Below are positions 32,485-43,104 of a stretch of DNA of 64,000 nt, piece after piece. The first letter of the stretch is position 1, and every line of letters begins with the position of its first letter. The stretch is from Oceanicola sp. 22II-s10i (GTDB lineage: Bacteria; Pseudomonadota; Alphaproteobacteria; Rhodobacterales; Rhodobacteraceae): the NCBI RefSeq assembly GCF_002210105.1, contig NZ_AQQU01000006.1:62001-126000 (forward strand), written 5' to 3'. The translations under genes and the position numbers were made by a program. The notes beneath the pieces are model-generated. The model saw only the letters and a program-made list of their open reading frames with translations, was not told where the DNA came from and did not search any database.

Positions 32485-34248
32485 TCAGCCGTCGCCGCCG
32501 TCCGCCCCGGCCCCGTCCAGCAGCAGCGCCGAGATCGGCGCGAGCGCGACCCGGCTGGCCCGGTCCTGAAGCCCCCAGACCAGCAGCGCCTGGATCGTTT
32601 CGGGGCGCAGGCGGCCGATCATGATGACGCCCCCCTCCTGCCCCGCGCGGAACGCGGCATGGTCGAGGAAACGGCGGATCACGTCGGCGTCCTGCCCGTC
32701 CGAATCGAAATCCCGGAACACGGTCGCGGCGGGCACGCCCACCTTCACGGCCAGCTTGCGCGCCGTGTCAAACCCGTTGGGAAACAGCACCAGCCCCCGG
32801 CCCGACTGCATCAGCGCCGAGGCGAGCTGCGTCGACACCGAGGTCGATTTCTGCAGGCCCAGACCGGGTTTCTCGACCACCGCGGTCACTTCGGGCAGCG
32901 CGCTGAACCACGATTCCAGCGAGGTCTCCACGTCCCGTGGCTGCGCGCCCTCAGGCAGCGATCCGAGCAGAGCGGTTTCGAACCCGGCGGCCCGGTAGGC
33001 GGCGAGCGCCTCGGGCGCGCCGTCCCATGCCGCGTCGACGGCGATGGTCAGGGGATAGGGAAAGCCCGACAGCACCGTCGCATCGGTCGCCGATGTGCCG
33101 TCGTCCATCAGGACGATCGACATCAGCGGCTTGTCCTCGGGATTGCTGAACGCGGCGGCATAGCGCCGGATCGGCGGCAGGCTCGGGTCGTCTGCCGCGG
33201 GCATCGCTTCGGCAGGTGCGGCCGTCTCGGTTCCGGCGGGCTGGTCTTGCCCGATCGACGGCAGCGATCCGCGCCGGGTGTCGCCGCCCCGTTCGGTCAG
33301 GCGCCCGGCAGGACGGCCGGGGATCGCGCCCTGGGCCGACGCATCGCCCTGCGTGGCCTCCGCCGCGGCGGTATCGACCGGCGCACTGTCCTGTTCCGCG
33401 GCGTCCTGCCCGTCGGCGGGCGCCTCGGCCACTGCGGCAGGTTCGGGGGCGGGCGCGGCCTCCGGCGCAGGGCTGGCGTCGGGCGTGGCCTCGGGCCGCG
33501 GCGCTTCCGGCGCGGTTTCGACGGCGGCGCGGGCCTCCTCGGCGACCGGCGTTTCGACCGTGGCGGGCACGTCGGGCGCGGCTTCGGCCGTCACTTCGCC
33601 CGGCATCGCGGGCATGTCCTGCCCCGCGGCGGGCGGCTGCGGCGTGCCATCGGTTCCCGGCACGGCCAGCGGCGCTTCGGCGGCGGCGACCAGGTCGCCC
33701 ATCGGGAAGCCGGCGGAGGGATCCTCGGCGGTTGGGACCGCCTGTGCGACCGGCGCTTCGGCGCTTGCGGCGGGCGGGGACGGCGGCGCGGCGGATTCGG
33801 TGACAAGCACCGGTTCCGTCTCGCCCGCGGGCGCGTCCGGTGCGCCATCGGCCGGCACGGCCTGAACCGGCGCCTCGGCCACTGCAGGCGCTTCGGGCGC
33901 ACCACTGTCACCGGCGGCGGGCGGAGTAGCAGTCAGGGTGCTCTCGGGGGCCCCGGTCTCGGGCCGGACGCCGGGGGCCTTGGCGGCGCTGCCGACCGCT
34001 TCGGTGCCGTCCGGCTCGGGCGCGGCGGGGCTTGCGGCCTCGGGCGGCTTGCTGACAGCCTGCGCGCCGGGAAGGGCCGCCGGCGCGTCCTCGCGCGACT
34101 GGTGGAACTGGGATCCCGGCGGGACATCCGCCTGCCCGGTCGCGGGGGGCGCGTCGCCCGGCAGCGTTCCGTTCAGCGACACCACCGCCAGCAGGAGGAA
34201 GGAGATGATGACTCCCCAGAATAGTCCCGAAATGAATCCCCGGTTCAC
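32485..34248 (-). CDS. Divergent polysaccharide deacetylase (YibQ-like)
   Basis: 587 residues from a GTG at 34248 with AAGAGG ten bases upstream; the frame also continues upstream. The N-terminus holds one membrane segment ([20 protein letters not shown]). A proline/alanine/glutamate-rich low-complexity linker runs from about 30 to 330. The last 250 residues are the divergent polysaccharide deacetylase domain ([58 protein letters not shown]). It probably acts on periplasmic glycan. A YibQ gene lies between trpE and trpG in Rhodobacter sphaeroides; here it diverges from trpD. Confidence 0.82.
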   Translation of the reverse strand: MNRGFISGLFWGVIISFLLLAVVSLNGTLPGDAPPATGQADVPPGSQFHQSREDAPAALPGAQAVSKPPEAASPAAPEPDGTEAVGSAAKAPGVRPETGAPESTLTATPPAAGDSGAPEAPAVAEAPVQAVPADGAPDAPAGETEPVLVTESAAPPSPPAASAEAPVAQAVPTAEDPSAGFPMGDLVAAAEAPLAVPGTDGTPQPPAAGQDMPAMPGEVTAEAAPDVPATVETPVAEEARAAVETAPEAPRPEATPDASPAPEAAPAPEPAAVAEAPADGQDAAEQDSAPVDTAAAEATQGDASAQGAIPGRPAGRLTERGGDTRRGSLPSIGQDQPAGTETAAPAEAMPAADDPSLPPIRRYAAAFSNPEDKPLMSIVLMDDGTSATDATVLSGFPYPLTIAVDAAWDGAPEALAAYRAAGFETALLGSLPEGAQPRDVETSLESWFSALPEVTAVVEKPGLGLQKSTSVSTQLASALMQSGRGLVLFPNGFDTARKLAVKVGVPAATVFRDFDSDGQDADVIRRFLDHAAFRAGQEGGVIMIGRLRPETIQALLVWGLQDRASRVALAPISALLLDGAGADGGDG

Positions 34249-34497
34249 GTGCGCTGCGCCTCTTGCTCTGCGGGCGTTCCGCCGCCCGGCGATATTCCCC
34301 AGCACCACCCCGGTCCGGCCTTGACGGCCCGCACGGGGTCGGAGCATGTATGTCCCGCCCCGCACCTGCCGCACCCGCGACAGGCTGCTCACCGGGGCTT
34401 GCGTATTCGGCGCAGCTTACCACAAGATGGGCGACTGCACAGTGCCCACGGCCAATCAAAAGACCGGCATTTTACCGGCCAGGGGACCAGACCGCAC

Positions 34498-35517
34498 ATG
34501 AGTGACGCCATCAAGCCGATGATCGCCGCCGCCGCCGAACGCTCGCTGACCCGGAAAGAGGCCCGCGCCGCGTTCGACATCCTGTTCGCAGGCGAAGCGA
34601 CACCCAGCCAGATCGGCGGCCTGCTGATGGCGCTCAGGACGCGGGGCGAGACCGTGGACGAGATCGCCGCCGCCGCCGCCGCGATGCGCGCGAAGTGCAA
34701 CGCCGTGACCGCGCCCGAAGGCGCGATGGACATCGTCGGCACCGGCGGCGACGGCAAGGGCACGCTGAACATCTCGACCGCCGCCGCCTTCGTCGTGGCG
34801 GGCGCGGGCGTGCCGGTTGCCAAGCACGGCAACCGCAACCTGTCGTCGAAATCCGGCGCGGCGGACGCCCTGACCCAGATGGGAATCGACGTGATGGTCG
34901 GCCCGAATGTCGTTGAAAGGGCGCTGAAAGAGGTCGGTATCGCCTTCATGATGGCGCCCATGCACCACCCGGCCATGGGCCATGTCATGCCCACCCGGAC
35001 CGAGCTGGCAACCCGGACGATCTTCAACATCCTCGGCCCGCTGACCAACCCCGCGGGCGTCAAGCGCCAGCTGACCGGCGCGTTCTCCCGCGCGATCATC
35101 CGGCCAATGGCCGAGACGCTGGGCGCGCTCGGGTCCGAACACGCGTGGCTTGTCCACGGCTCGGACGGGACGGACGAGTTGACTATCACCGGCATCAGCT
35201 GGGTCGCCGCGCTGGAACGCGACGGCTCGGTCCGCGAGGTCGAACTGCACCCCGAGGACGCGGGCCTGCCGGTGCATCCGTTCGAGGACATCGTCGGCGG
35301 CACGCCCGAACAGAACGGCCGCGCGTTCCGCGCCCTGCTGGACGGGGCGGCCTCCGCCTATCGCGACGCCGTGCTGCTCAATTCCGCGGCAGCACTGGTG
35401 GTCGCCGAGGCGGCAGCCGACCTGCGCGAGGGCGTCGCGATGGCGCGCGAGAGCATCGACAGCGGTCGCGCCCGCGAAAAGGTCGAGGGGCTGGCGCGGG
35501 TCACCTCGGGCAAATAG
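34498..35517 (+). CDS. trpD: Anthranilate phosphoribosyltransferase
   Basis: 339 residues from the ATG at 34498. PRPP motif [18 protein letters not shown] (about 76-93), [20 protein letters not shown], and [17 protein letters not shown], then [20 protein letters not shown]. It makes phosphoribosyl-anthranilate in tryptophan synthesis. It ends three bases before ung. No trpE or trpG is found at this locus. Confidence 0.95.
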   Translation: MSDAIKPMIAAAAERSLTRKEARAAFDILFAGEATPSQIGGLLMALRTRGETVDEIAAAAAAMRAKCNAVTAPEGAMDIVGTGGDGKGTLNISTAAAFVVAGAGVPVAKHGNRNLSSKSGAADALTQMGIDVMVGPNVVERALKEVGIAFMMAPMHHPAMGHVMPTRTELATRTIFNILGPLTNPAGVKRQLTGAFSRAIIRPMAETLGALGSEHAWLVHGSDGTDELTITGISWVAALERDGSVREVELHPEDAGLPVHPFEDIVGGTPEQNGRAFRALLDGAASAYRDAVLLNSAAALVVAEAAADLREGVAMARESIDSGRAREKVEGLARVTSGK

Positions 35518-35520
35518 GCC

Positions 35521-36186
35521 GTGCCGGACCTGCCCCCGACCCTCGGCGCGTGGTCCGACCTGCCGTTCTTCGCCCGTGACTTGCCCGCGATCCGCGACCG
35601 CCTCGCCGCCGAGACGCGCGTCATCCTGCCGCCCGACCACCAGCGCTTTGCCGCGCTGGAGGCCGCGCAGCCCGACGCGGTGCGGGCCGTCATCCTCGGG
35701 CAGGATCCCTACCCCACGCCCGGCCATGCGCATGGCCTTGCCTTCTCCGCCGAACCGGACGTGCGCCCCCTGCCCCGGTCGCTTGGCAACATTTACCGCG
35801 AGATGCAGGACGATCTCGGCGCGGCCCCGCCGAACGGCGATCTCAGGTTCTGGGCAAGGCAGGGTGTGCTGTTGCTGAACACCGCCCTCTCCGTCCCTGC
35901 GGGCGAGGCCGGCGGCCATGCGAAGCTCGGCTGGGACCGGCTGACCCGGCAGGTCCTCCAGCGCCTGTCCGACCGCCCCCGCGCCTTCGTCCTGTGGGGC
36001 GGCCACGCGCAGAAGTTCCGGGATGCGATCACCGGCGACGATCACCTGATCCTCGCCAGCGCCCACCCCTCGCCGCTCTCCGCCCGGCGCGGCTTTTTCG
36101 GGTCGCGGCCATTTTCATCGGTGAACAAGTGGCTTACAGCAAGGGGCGAAAAAGACATCAACTGGACCGACCCCGACGGGGCGTGA
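35521..36186 (+). CDS. ung: Uracil-DNA glycosylase, family 1
   Basis: 221 residues from a GTG three bases after trpD. Hallmarks: VILGQDPYPTPGHAHGLAFS (about 58-77, with the water-activating D-P-Y), the WARQGVLLLNTALSVPAG segment and the minor-groove intercalation loop ASAHPSPLSARRGFFGSRPF. It removes uracil from DNA. It sits between trpD and trpC in one operon, six bases before trpC. Confidence 0.93.
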   Translation: MPDLPPTLGAWSDLPFFARDLPAIRDRLAAETRVILPPDHQRFAALEAAQPDAVRAVILGQDPYPTPGHAHGLAFSAEPDVRPLPRSLGNIYREMQDDLGAAPPNGDLRFWARQGVLLLNTALSVPAGEAGGHAKLGWDRLTRQVLQRLSDRPRAFVLWGGHAQKFRDAITGDDHLILASAHPSPLSARRGFFGSRPFSSVNKWLTARGEKDINWTDPDGA

Positions 36187-36192
36187 GGTATC

Positions 36193-37017
36193 ATGACCGA
36201 AACCGTGCTGGACCGGATCAAGGCCTACAAGCTGGACGAGATCGCGGCGGACAAGGCCGCCAAGCCGCTGGAAGCCGTCGAGGCCGAGGCGCGCGAGGCC
36301 TCGCCCGTGCGCGGCTTTGCCGACGCGCTGCACGAGGCGTCGCGGCAGGGCTATGGCCTGATCGCCGAGATCAAGAAGGCTTCGCCCTCCAAGGGCCTGA
36401 TCCGTCCCGATTTCGACCCGCCAGCCCTGGCCCGCGCCTATGCCGAGGGCGGCGCGGCCTGCCTGTCGGTGCTGACCGACACGCCCTCCTTCCAGGGCGA
36501 CAAGAGCTTCCTGACCGCCGCACGCGAAGCCTGCGACCTGCCGGCGCTGCGCAAGGATTTCATGTACGACACCTACCAGGTGGCCGAGGCGCGCGCGCTC
36601 GGGGCGGACTGCATCCTGATCATCATGGCCTCGGTCAGCGATGCGCAGGCGGCGGAGCTGGAGGCGGCGGCCTTCGCGTGGGACATGGACGTTCTGATCG
36701 AGGTCCATGACGACAAGGAACTCGAACGCGCGGCGCTGCTGAAGTCGCGCCTGATCGGCATCAACAACCGCGACCTGCGCACGTTCGAGACCACGCTCGA
36801 CACCACGCGGCGGCTGGCGCGGATGGTGCCCGAGGACCGGATCATCGTCGCCGAAAGCGGGCTCTCCACCCCCGCCGACCTCGCCGATCTCGCCCGCTAC
36901 GGCGCGCGCTGCTTCCTGATCGGAGAAAGCCTGATGCGGCAGGACGACGTGGCCACCGCCACCAAGGCGCTGCTCGACGTGCCCCCCGCCAATCCGGGGA
37001 TGGGAGGCGGTCTCTGA
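36193..37017 (+). CDS. trpC: Indole-3-glycerol phosphate synthase
   Basis: 274 residues, monofunctional. Hallmarks: [20 protein letters not shown] (about 56-75), [57 protein letters not shown] and [15 protein letters not shown]. It closes the indole ring from CdRP. Its stop and the moaC start share one base. Confidence 0.95.
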   Translation: MTETVLDRIKAYKLDEIAADKAAKPLEAVEAEAREASPVRGFADALHEASRQGYGLIAEIKKASPSKGLIRPDFDPPALARAYAEGGAACLSVLTDTPSFQGDKSFLTAAREACDLPALRKDFMYDTYQVAEARALGADCILIIMASVSDAQAAELEAAAFAWDMDVLIEVHDDKELERAALLKSRLIGINNRDLRTFETTLDTTRRLARMVPEDRIIVAESGLSTPADLADLARYGARCFLIGESLMRQDDVATATKALLDVPPANPGMGGGL

Positions 37018-37493
37018 TGCCGCTGACCCATTTCGACGGCAAGGGCGACGCCCACATGGTCGACGTCACCGACAAGGCGGTAACGGACCGGGTCGCCGTC
37101 GCCGGTGGATGGATCAGGATGCTGCCCGAGACCTTTGAGATCATTGCTGAAGGCCGCGCCAAGAAGGGCGACGTCCTGTCCGTCGCGCGGCTGGCGGGGA
37201 TCATGGGGGCCAAGCGGACGGCGGACCTGATCCCGCTCTGCCATCCCCTGCCGATCACCAAGGTCGCGGTGGAACTGACACTCGACCCCGACCTGCCCGG
37301 CGTCCGCGCCGAGGCGACCGTCAAGACCACCGGCCAGACCGGGGTGGAGATGGAGGCGCTGACCTCGGTCTCGACGGCGCTGCTGACCGTCTACGACATG
37401 GCCAAGGCCGTGGACCGGGGGATGGAGATCGGCGGCATCCACGTCCTGCTGAAGGACGGCGGCAAGTCCGGCCGCTACGAGGCCGCACGGTGA
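37017..37493 (+). CDS. moaC: Cyclic pyranopterin monophosphate synthase
   Basis: 158 residues. Hallmarks: [78 protein letters not shown] and [13 protein letters not shown]. With MoaA it makes the cPMP precursor of molybdopterin. Its stop overlaps moeA by four bases. Confidence 0.95.
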   Translation: MPLTHFDGKGDAHMVDVTDKAVTDRVAVAGGWIRMLPETFEIIAEGRAKKGDVLSVARLAGIMGAKRTADLIPLCHPLPITKVAVELTLDPDLPGVRAEATVKTTGQTGVEMEALTSVSTALLTVYDMAKAVDRGMEIGGIHVLLKDGGKSGRYEAAR

Positions 37494-38665
37494 TCTCGGT
37501 CGAGGAGGCGCTGGCCGGTCTCTTCGGCCTCGTCACCCCGCTGGGGTCCGAAACGGTGCCCCTCACCCGCGCCTCGGGCCGCGTTCTGGCCGAAGACATC
37601 GTCGCCCGCCGCGACCAGCCGCCCTTCGCCGCCTCCGCCATGGACGGATACGCCGTGATCGCCGCCGAGGCGGTGCCGGGCGCCACCTTCCGCGTGATCG
37701 GCGAGGCCGCCGCCGGCGCCCGCCACGCAGGCAAGGTCGGGCCGGGCGAGGCCGTCCGCATCTTCACCGGCGCGCCGATGCCCGAGGGCGCGGACCGCGT
37801 GGTGATCCAGGAGGATACGGAGCGCGACGGCGACACGATCCGCCTGACCGACGCGCTGGACGAAGGCCCCCATGTCCGCGCCGCAGGCGGCGACTTCCGC
37901 ATCGGCGACCGGATCGCCGCGCCCCGTCGCCTGACCCCCGCCGACATCGCGCTGGCCGCCGCGATGAACCACCCCGCCCTGACCGTGACCCGCCGCCCTG
38001 CGGTGGCCCTGATCGCCACCGGCGACGAGCTGGTCATGCCGGGCGAGGAACCGGGGCCGGACCAGATCGTCGCCTCGAACAGCTTCGGCCTGAAGGCGCT
38101 GCTGGAGACCGAGGGGGCCGAGGCGCGTCTGCTGCCCGCCGCCCGCGACAACGAACCCAGCCTGCGCCACGCTTTCGCGCTGGCCGAAAGCGCGGACCTG
38201 ATCGTCACCATCGGCGGCGCGTCGGTCGGCGATCACGACCTCGTCGGCAAGGTGGCGTCCGACATGGGCCTCGACCGGCAGTTCTGGAAAGTGGCGATGC
38301 GCCCGGGCAAGCCGCTGATGGCGGGACGGCTGAACGGCACGCCGATGATCGGTCTGCCCGGCAACCCGGTCTCGGCCATGCTCTGCGGCCATGTCTTCCT
38401 GCGCCCCGTCATCCGCGCGATGCTCGGACTGCCTGCCGCCGGCCTCGCGCCGGAGCACACCCGCCTCGCCGCCCCCGTCGCCGCGAACGGGCCGCGCACG
38501 CATTACATGCGGGCCGAGATGACCCCGGACGGCATCCGCGCCTTCGACCGTCAGGACAGCGCGCTGCTGTCCGTGCTGGCACGTGCCGACTGCTTCCTGA
38601 TCCGCGAACCGAACGCCCCGGCGCTCGAGGCGGGTGCGACGGTGCCCTACCTCCTGGCGCGCTAG
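37490..38665 (+). CDS. moeA: Molybdopterin molybdenumtransferase
   Basis: 391 residues from a GTG coupled to moaC. Domain order is normal: N-terminal [40 protein letters not shown], the MoaB-like domain with [34 protein letters not shown] and [19 protein letters not shown]. It inserts molybdate into adenylated molybdopterin. Last gene of the trpD-ung-trpC-moaC-moeA run; the next gene, trkH, is convergent. Confidence 0.95.
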   Translation: MISVEEALAGLFGLVTPLGSETVPLTRASGRVLAEDIVARRDQPPFAASAMDGYAVIAAEAVPGATFRVIGEAAAGARHAGKVGPGEAVRIFTGAPMPEGADRVVIQEDTERDGDTIRLTDALDEGPHVRAAGGDFRIGDRIAAPRRLTPADIALAAAMNHPALTVTRRPAVALIATGDELVMPGEEPGPDQIVASNSFGLKALLETEGAEARLLPAARDNEPSLRHAFALAESADLIVTIGGASVGDHDLVGKVASDMGLDRQFWKVAMRPGKPLMAGRLNGTPMIGLPGNPVSAMLCGHVFLRPVIRAMLGLPAAGLAPEHTRLAAPVAANGPRTHYMRAEMTPDGIRAFDRQDSALLSVLARADCFLIREPNAPALEAGATVPYLLAR

Positions 38666-38669
38666 GTGG

Positions 38670-38686
38670 TCGCCCGGTCCGGGCGA
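38670..38686. terminator. Symmetrical hairpin between convergent moeA and trkH
   Basis: TCGCCCGG-T-CCGGGCGA is a perfect palindrome. No T run follows on either strand, so it is a weak bidirectional terminator at best. Confidence 0.35.
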
Positions 38687-38691
38687 ACCCC

Positions 38692-40110
38692 TCAGAACAC
38701 CTCGCGCCAGAACGCGGGCATGAACAGCACGAAAACCGTCATCAGCTCCAGCCGCCCGGCATACATGCCCAGTGCCAGCGCCCATTTCGCACCGTCCGGC
38801 AGCGGCGCGTAGTTCCCCGCCGGCCCGATGACCCCGCCGACCCCCGGCCCCACGTTCGCCACGCTGGTCAGCGCCCCGCTGATCGCTGTGTCCATGTCCA
38901 GCCCGTAGAGCGCCAGCACCGCCGCCAGCGCCCCGATCGTCGCGGTGTAGAGCGTGAAGAACACCAGCACGCCCTGCACGACATCGGGCGCCACCGCCCG
39001 GCCCTCGTAGCGGATCGCGTCGACCCGGTGCGGCGCGCGGATCATGCGGACGTAGTGGCGCACCGACCGGGCGAGGATGATCCACCGCATCGCCTTGGCC
39101 CCGCCCGAGGTCGAGCCGGTGCAGCCGCCGAGCGCGGTGAGGAAGAAGAAGACGGCCACCGCGAACGGCCCCCAGAGCGTGTAGTCCGTCGTTGCGAAGC
39201 CCGTCGTGGTGACGACCGAGACGACGTTGAACGCCACCAGCCGCAGCGCCTCGAACGGCGGGATCCGGTGCGACAGGGACAGCCAGATCGACATCGACAG
39301 GATCACGACGGCAAAGAAGATCAGGATCGCCCGCACCTGTTCGCTGACCGCGCGGCGGCCATAGATCAGGCGGATGTACCACGCGAAGGGCAGCCCGCCC
39401 GCCAGCATGAAGACCACCGCCGACCACTGCAGGAACGCGCTGTCGAAATGCCCGAACGACGCGTCCGAGGTCGAATAGCCCCCCGTCGAAACCGTCGCCA
39501 GCGCATGGGCCGCCGCCTCGAACGGGGTCATCCCGCCCAGCTCGTAGGCAAAGGCGCAGGCCCCCGTCAGCCCGAGGTAGACCCAGACCGTCGCGCCCGC
39601 GAACCGCGCGGCGCTGGCCAGTTCCTTGTCCCCGGTTTCCGAGCTTTCGGTGCGGAACAGCTGCATCCCCCCGGCCCGCAGGATCGGCAGGAAGGCGATG
39701 CCGGTGACGATGAAGCCGATCCCCCCGATCCACTGCAGCAGGGCCCGCCAGATCAGCACCCCCGGCTCCATCGTGTCGAGGCCGGACAGGATCGTGGCCC
39801 CGGTGGTGGTGATGCCAGACATCGCCTCGAAGAACGCGTCGGTGGGGCTGAGATACCAGATCCACAGGGGAAACGCGCCCGCCGTCGCTCCGGTGATCCA
39901 GACGCTCGCGGTCAGCAGGAAGGCATGCACCCGGCGCGGTGGCCCAAGGCGGTTCACGACCGACAGGCAGATGGCCGCCCCGAGGAGACCGGCCAGCATG
40001 GCACCTTCCAGAAACTCCGGCCGGGTTTCCGGGAACAGCGCCGCGATCAGGGCCATGGCCAGCGCCATGACGCCCAGAAGGGCCCCGTTGATGAAAAGGA
40101 CGAATGGCAT
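38692..40110 (-). CDS. trkH: Trk-type potassium uptake membrane protein
   Basis: 472 residues from the ATG at 40110 (a TTG at 40152 would add 14). The four selectivity-filter loops are visible: ITTTGATILSGL, ATVSTGGYSTSDASF, VTTTGFATTDYT and VANVGPGVGGVIGPAG, separated by paired membrane helices. With the NAD-binding TrkA protein it imports K+. No trkA lies nearby. It is inserted between moeA and lexA, which are often adjacent in relatives. Confidence 0.92.
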   Translation of the reverse strand: MPFVLFINGALLGVMALAMALIAALFPETRPEFLEGAMLAGLLGAAICLSVVNRLGPPRRVHAFLLTASVWITGATAGAFPLWIWYLSPTDAFFEAMSGITTTGATILSGLDTMEPGVLIWRALLQWIGGIGFIVTGIAFLPILRAGGMQLFRTESSETGDKELASAARFAGATVWVYLGLTGACAFAYELGGMTPFEAAAHALATVSTGGYSTSDASFGHFDSAFLQWSAVVFMLAGGLPFAWYIRLIYGRRAVSEQVRAILIFFAVVILSMSIWLSLSHRIPPFEALRLVAFNVVSVVTTTGFATTDYTLWGPFAVAVFFFLTALGGCTGSTSGGAKAMRWIILARSVRHYVRMIRAPHRVDAIRYEGRAVAPDVVQGVLVFFTLYTATIGALAAVLALYGLDMDTAISGALTSVANVGPGVGGVIGPAGNYAPLPDGAKWALALGMYAGRLELMTVFVLFMPAFWREVF

Positions 40111-40253
40111 GTCCCGCCCGCCGTATTGGCTCAGGCGCACTACATGGCGCAACCCGGCGGGATTGGACAGGGGGGCGCGTCAAAATTACCGCGCCGCCGG
40201 ATTTCGCAGCCGAGTCAAAGCCCAAGGCGGAACAGCGCGTTGACACAAATAGT

Positions 40254-40268
40254 GAACAGGTGTAGAAC
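40254..40268 (+). promoter_or_regulatory. SOS box of lexA (GAAC-N7-GAAC)
   Basis: GAACAGGTGTAGAAC fits the alphaproteobacterial LexA site GAAC-N7-GAAC exactly. It lies 33 bases before the lexA start and overlaps a TTGACA at 40239-40244 by position only; LexA would repress itself here. Confidence 0.88.
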
Positions 40269-40301
40269 AAAGCAGATGAACAACCTCAAGGGGCGTGGGC
40301 C

Positions 40302-41000
40302 ATGTTGACCAAGAAGCAGCTCGACCTGCTTGAATTCATTCACAAAAGGATGCAGCGCGACGGCGTTCCGCCTTCGTTCGACGAGATGAAGGAGGCGCTC
40401 GACCTGCGCTCCAAGTCCGGCATCCACCGGCTCATCACCGCCCTCGAGGAACGCGGCTTTATCCGCCGCCTCGCGCACCGGGCCCGCGCGATCGAGATCG
40501 TGCGCCTGCCCGAAACGCTGGGGGGCGAGGCCAGGACCTTCACGCCCAAGGTGATCGAGGGCGGTGCGCCCGACCCGGCCGACCGTCCCTCTGCCGCGCA
40601 GGCCGTGGCCGTCGACGCGCTGGAACTGCCGGTCATGGGCCGTATCGCCGCCGGTGTCCCGATCGAGGCGATCAACCACGTGTCGCACCATGTCGCGGTG
40701 CCCGGCGCGATGATCTCGGGCCGGGGCGAGCATTACGCGCTTGAGGTGCGGGGCGACTCGATGATCGACGCGGGGATCAATGACGGCGACGTCGTGGTGA
40801 TCCGCGAACAGTCGACGGCAGACAACGGCGACATCGTCGTGGCGCTGGTGCAGGATCAGGAGGCGACGCTGAAGCGTTTCTTCCGCCGGGGCGACCAGAT
40901 CGAACTGGTGGCCGCGAACCCTGCCTACGAGACGCGGGTGCTGCCCTCGCACATGGTCAAGGTGCAGGGCCGTCTGGTCGGGCTGATCCGGACCTACTGA
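40302..41000 (+). CDS. lexA: SOS repressor LexA
   Basis: 232 residues. N-terminal winged HTH ([40 protein letters not shown]), a variable linker, the A-G cleavage site in [11 protein letters not shown], and the S24 peptidase domain with catalytic S in [20 protein letters not shown] and K in [17 protein letters not shown]. RecA-stimulated self-cleavage lifts repression after DNA damage. It has its own SOS box. Confidence 0.97.
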   Translation: MLTKKQLDLLEFIHKRMQRDGVPPSFDEMKEALDLRSKSGIHRLITALEERGFIRRLAHRARAIEIVRLPETLGGEARTFTPKVIEGGAPDPADRPSAAQAVAVDALELPVMGRIAAGVPIEAINHVSHHVAVPGAMISGRGEHYALEVRGDSMIDAGINDGDVVVIREQSTADNGDIVVALVQDQEATLKRFFRRGDQIELVAANPAYETRVLPSHMVKVQGRLVGLIRTY

Positions 41001-41018
41001 GCATCCGGCGGAGCGGTT

Positions 41019-43004
41019 TCAGGGGGGCGTCCAGGGGCGCCCCTTTTCGTTTGCGCGGGTAACGATCCAGCCGTCCGGGCTGCGGGTCAGAGCGGCCGAG
41101 GGCGTCGCGGCGTCGAAGATCAGACAGCCCTCCAGCGGCGGGGCCTTCGCGTTCGCCACGAGGATCCCGGCCCCGCACTCGGTGAGTTCCGACACCCGGA
41201 CACGCCCGGTGACATGCCGGGCCAGGCCCTCCGGCACCAGCCGCCAGCGTGCCGCCGCCTCCTCCTGCGGGACCGGGTCGCCGTCGTTCTCCAGCCACGT
41301 CCCCGCGACGAACCCGCCGCCCCGCGCCCGCGACAGCGCCCGCCCTTCCTCTGTCATCACGCCGACCAGCGCCCCGCCCTCGGCCACGAGGACCTCCGGC
41401 CGCTCCGTGCCCCACCAGAGCAACCCGGCCAGCGCCAGCGGCACCATCCCTGCGGCCCGCAGCCGCCCCTGCCACAGGCACAGCATCAGCAGGCCGAGCG
41501 CGAAGAGCGGCAGCACCGGCGCATCCGGCGTGGGCACATGGCTCAACGCGCCGGGCAGATCGGCGACGCGTGTCGCGACGGTCAGGATCCATCCGATCCC
41601 CTGCCCCATGATCCACAGCGCGGGACCCTCGGCCCCGACCGTCATCAGCAGGGCGGCCGTCACCCCGGCGGGCATCACCAGCACGCCCATGACCGGCACC
41701 GCCAGCAGGTTCGCCACCAGCCCGAACCGGGCAATCTGGTTGAAATGCGCCGCCGCGACCGGGGCCGTCGCCAGCCCCGCGACGAAGGACGACAGGAAGA
41801 CCGCCAGCACCGGCGCGATCCAGCGCGGCAGCCGCCCGCCACCCCGGTCGCGCAGCAATCCGAAGGCCGCGACCAGCGCGACGGTGGCGGAAAAGGACAT
41901 CTGGAAGCCCGGCCCCAGCAAAGCCTCGGGCCGGAGCGTCAACACGATGAGCGCCGCGACGGCCACCGCCCGCAGGCTCAATGCCCGTCGGTCGGCCATC
42001 AGCGCCGCCAGCGCGACGGCGACCATGACAAAGGCCCGTTCGGTGGCGACATTGCCGCCCGAAAGGATCAGGTAACCGCCCGATGCGGTCAGCGCCGCGA
42101 CGGCTGCGATCTTGTGCAGCGGCCAGCGCAGCGCGACCCACGGCACCGCCGCCAGCGCCAGCCGCACCGTGCCGAAGACGAACCCCGCCACCAGCCCCAT
42201 GTGCAGGCCCGAAATGGCCAGCAGATGCGCGAGGTTCGCCGCGCGGAGCGCCACCACCGTCTCTTCGCGCATCGCCGACCGGTCGCCCGCGATCAGCGCC
42301 GCTGCCACGGCGCCCCGTTCGCCCGGCAGCCCTTCGCGGATGCGGTCGGCCAGCGCCATGCGCCAGCGGAAAACGCGGTCTTCACCGGCGACGGCGGGTG
42401 CGTACTCCAGCACCGGCGTCCGGGTGTAGCCGACCGCCCCGAGCCGTTCGAACCATGCGTGACGGCGGAAATCGAAGCCGCCCGGCTCCACCGGCCCGCC
42501 CGGCGGCGACAGATGGGCCGTGGCGACGACCGTGATCCCCGGCGCGGGCACCAGCCACCGCTGGTCGCCATGGAGCGAGATGCGCACCCGGCGCGGCACC
42601 TCGTCCGCGCCGAAGTCCAGCAGCCGCACCCGGTCCAGCGTCAGCCGCAGCGCGTCCGAGGCCGAGCGGTCGATGTCCACCACGCGCCCCTCGACCGGGC
42701 CATAATAGCGGAAGCCCAGCACCGGCCCGGCGACGAACGCCGTGCGTCCCGCGCCGACCGCCACGCCCGCCAGCGCCAGCGCCGCGGCCCAGAGCACCGG
42801 CCCGCCCGCCGCCCCCGCGCGGAGGGCCAGCCATCCAAGGCACACCGCCCCGCAAACCAGCCCCGCCACGACAGCAGACCCCGGTTCGGACGGCAGCGCG
42901 AAATACCCGGCGATGCCCGCGCCATAGGCGACGGGCGCCCAGGGGAACAGGTGACCCCGCTGCGCCGTCAGCACGGCGCCCGGAACGCTGAGAAGGCCCG
43001 GCAC
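41019..43004 (-). CDS. comEC: ComEC/Rec2-family DNA uptake membrane protein
   Basis: 661 residues. An N-terminal OB-fold-containing region (about 90-190, GPVEGRVVDIDRSASDALRL) is followed by the competence domain (about 220-490), recognised from ALIAGDRSAMREETVVALRA, NLAHLLAISGLHMGLVAGFV and GGYLILSGGNVATERAFVMV. The beta-lactamase-like domain of larger ComEC proteins is reduced to a short soluble tail. It would translocate single-stranded DNA during uptake. Convergent with lexA. Confidence 0.88.
   Translation of the reverse strand: MPGLLSVPGAVLTAQRGHLFPWAPVAYGAGIAGYFALPSEPGSAVVAGLVCGAVCLGWLALRAGAAGGPVLWAAALALAGVAVGAGRTAFVAGPVLGFRYYGPVEGRVVDIDRSASDALRLTLDRVRLLDFGADEVPRRVRISLHGDQRWLVPAPGITVVATAHLSPPGGPVEPGGFDFRRHAWFERLGAVGYTRTPVLEYAPAVAGEDRVFRWRMALADRIREGLPGERGAVAAALIAGDRSAMREETVVALRAANLAHLLAISGLHMGLVAGFVFGTVRLALAAVPWVALRWPLHKIAAVAALTASGGYLILSGGNVATERAFVMVAVALAALMADRRALSLRAVAVAALIVLTLRPEALLGPGFQMSFSATVALVAAFGLLRDRGGGRLPRWIAPVLAVFLSSFVAGLATAPVAAAHFNQIARFGLVANLLAVPVMGVLVMPAGVTAALLMTVGAEGPALWIMGQGIGWILTVATRVADLPGALSHVPTPDAPVLPLFALGLLMLCLWQGRLRAAGMVPLALAGLLWWGTERPEVLVAEGGALVGVMTEEGRALSRARGGGFVAGTWLENDGDPVPQEEAAARWRLVPEGLARHVTGRVRVSELTECGAGILVANAKAPPLEGCLIFDAATPSAALTRSPDGWIVTRANEKGRPWTPP
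41024..41047 (+). terminator. Terminator of lexA inside the comEC 3' end
   Basis: GGGGCG (41024-41029) and CGCCCC (41038-41043) form a stem followed by TTTT. It lies within the last codons of the convergent comEC gene. Confidence 0.6.
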
Positions 43005-43104
43005 TTGTCTCCCCCCGGCGGCGTCGGTAGACAGACCCCGACGCTAGCCCGCTCACGGTTAGCAAGTGGTTAATCCGCCCGCCGAGGAGCCTCGATCCCC
43101 CCGC

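Noticed and set aside
37475-40270. A 931-codon leftward frame across moaC, moeA and trkH
   Set aside because: Arginine/glycine-rich antisense and out-of-frame sequence; three well-supported genes occupy the region.
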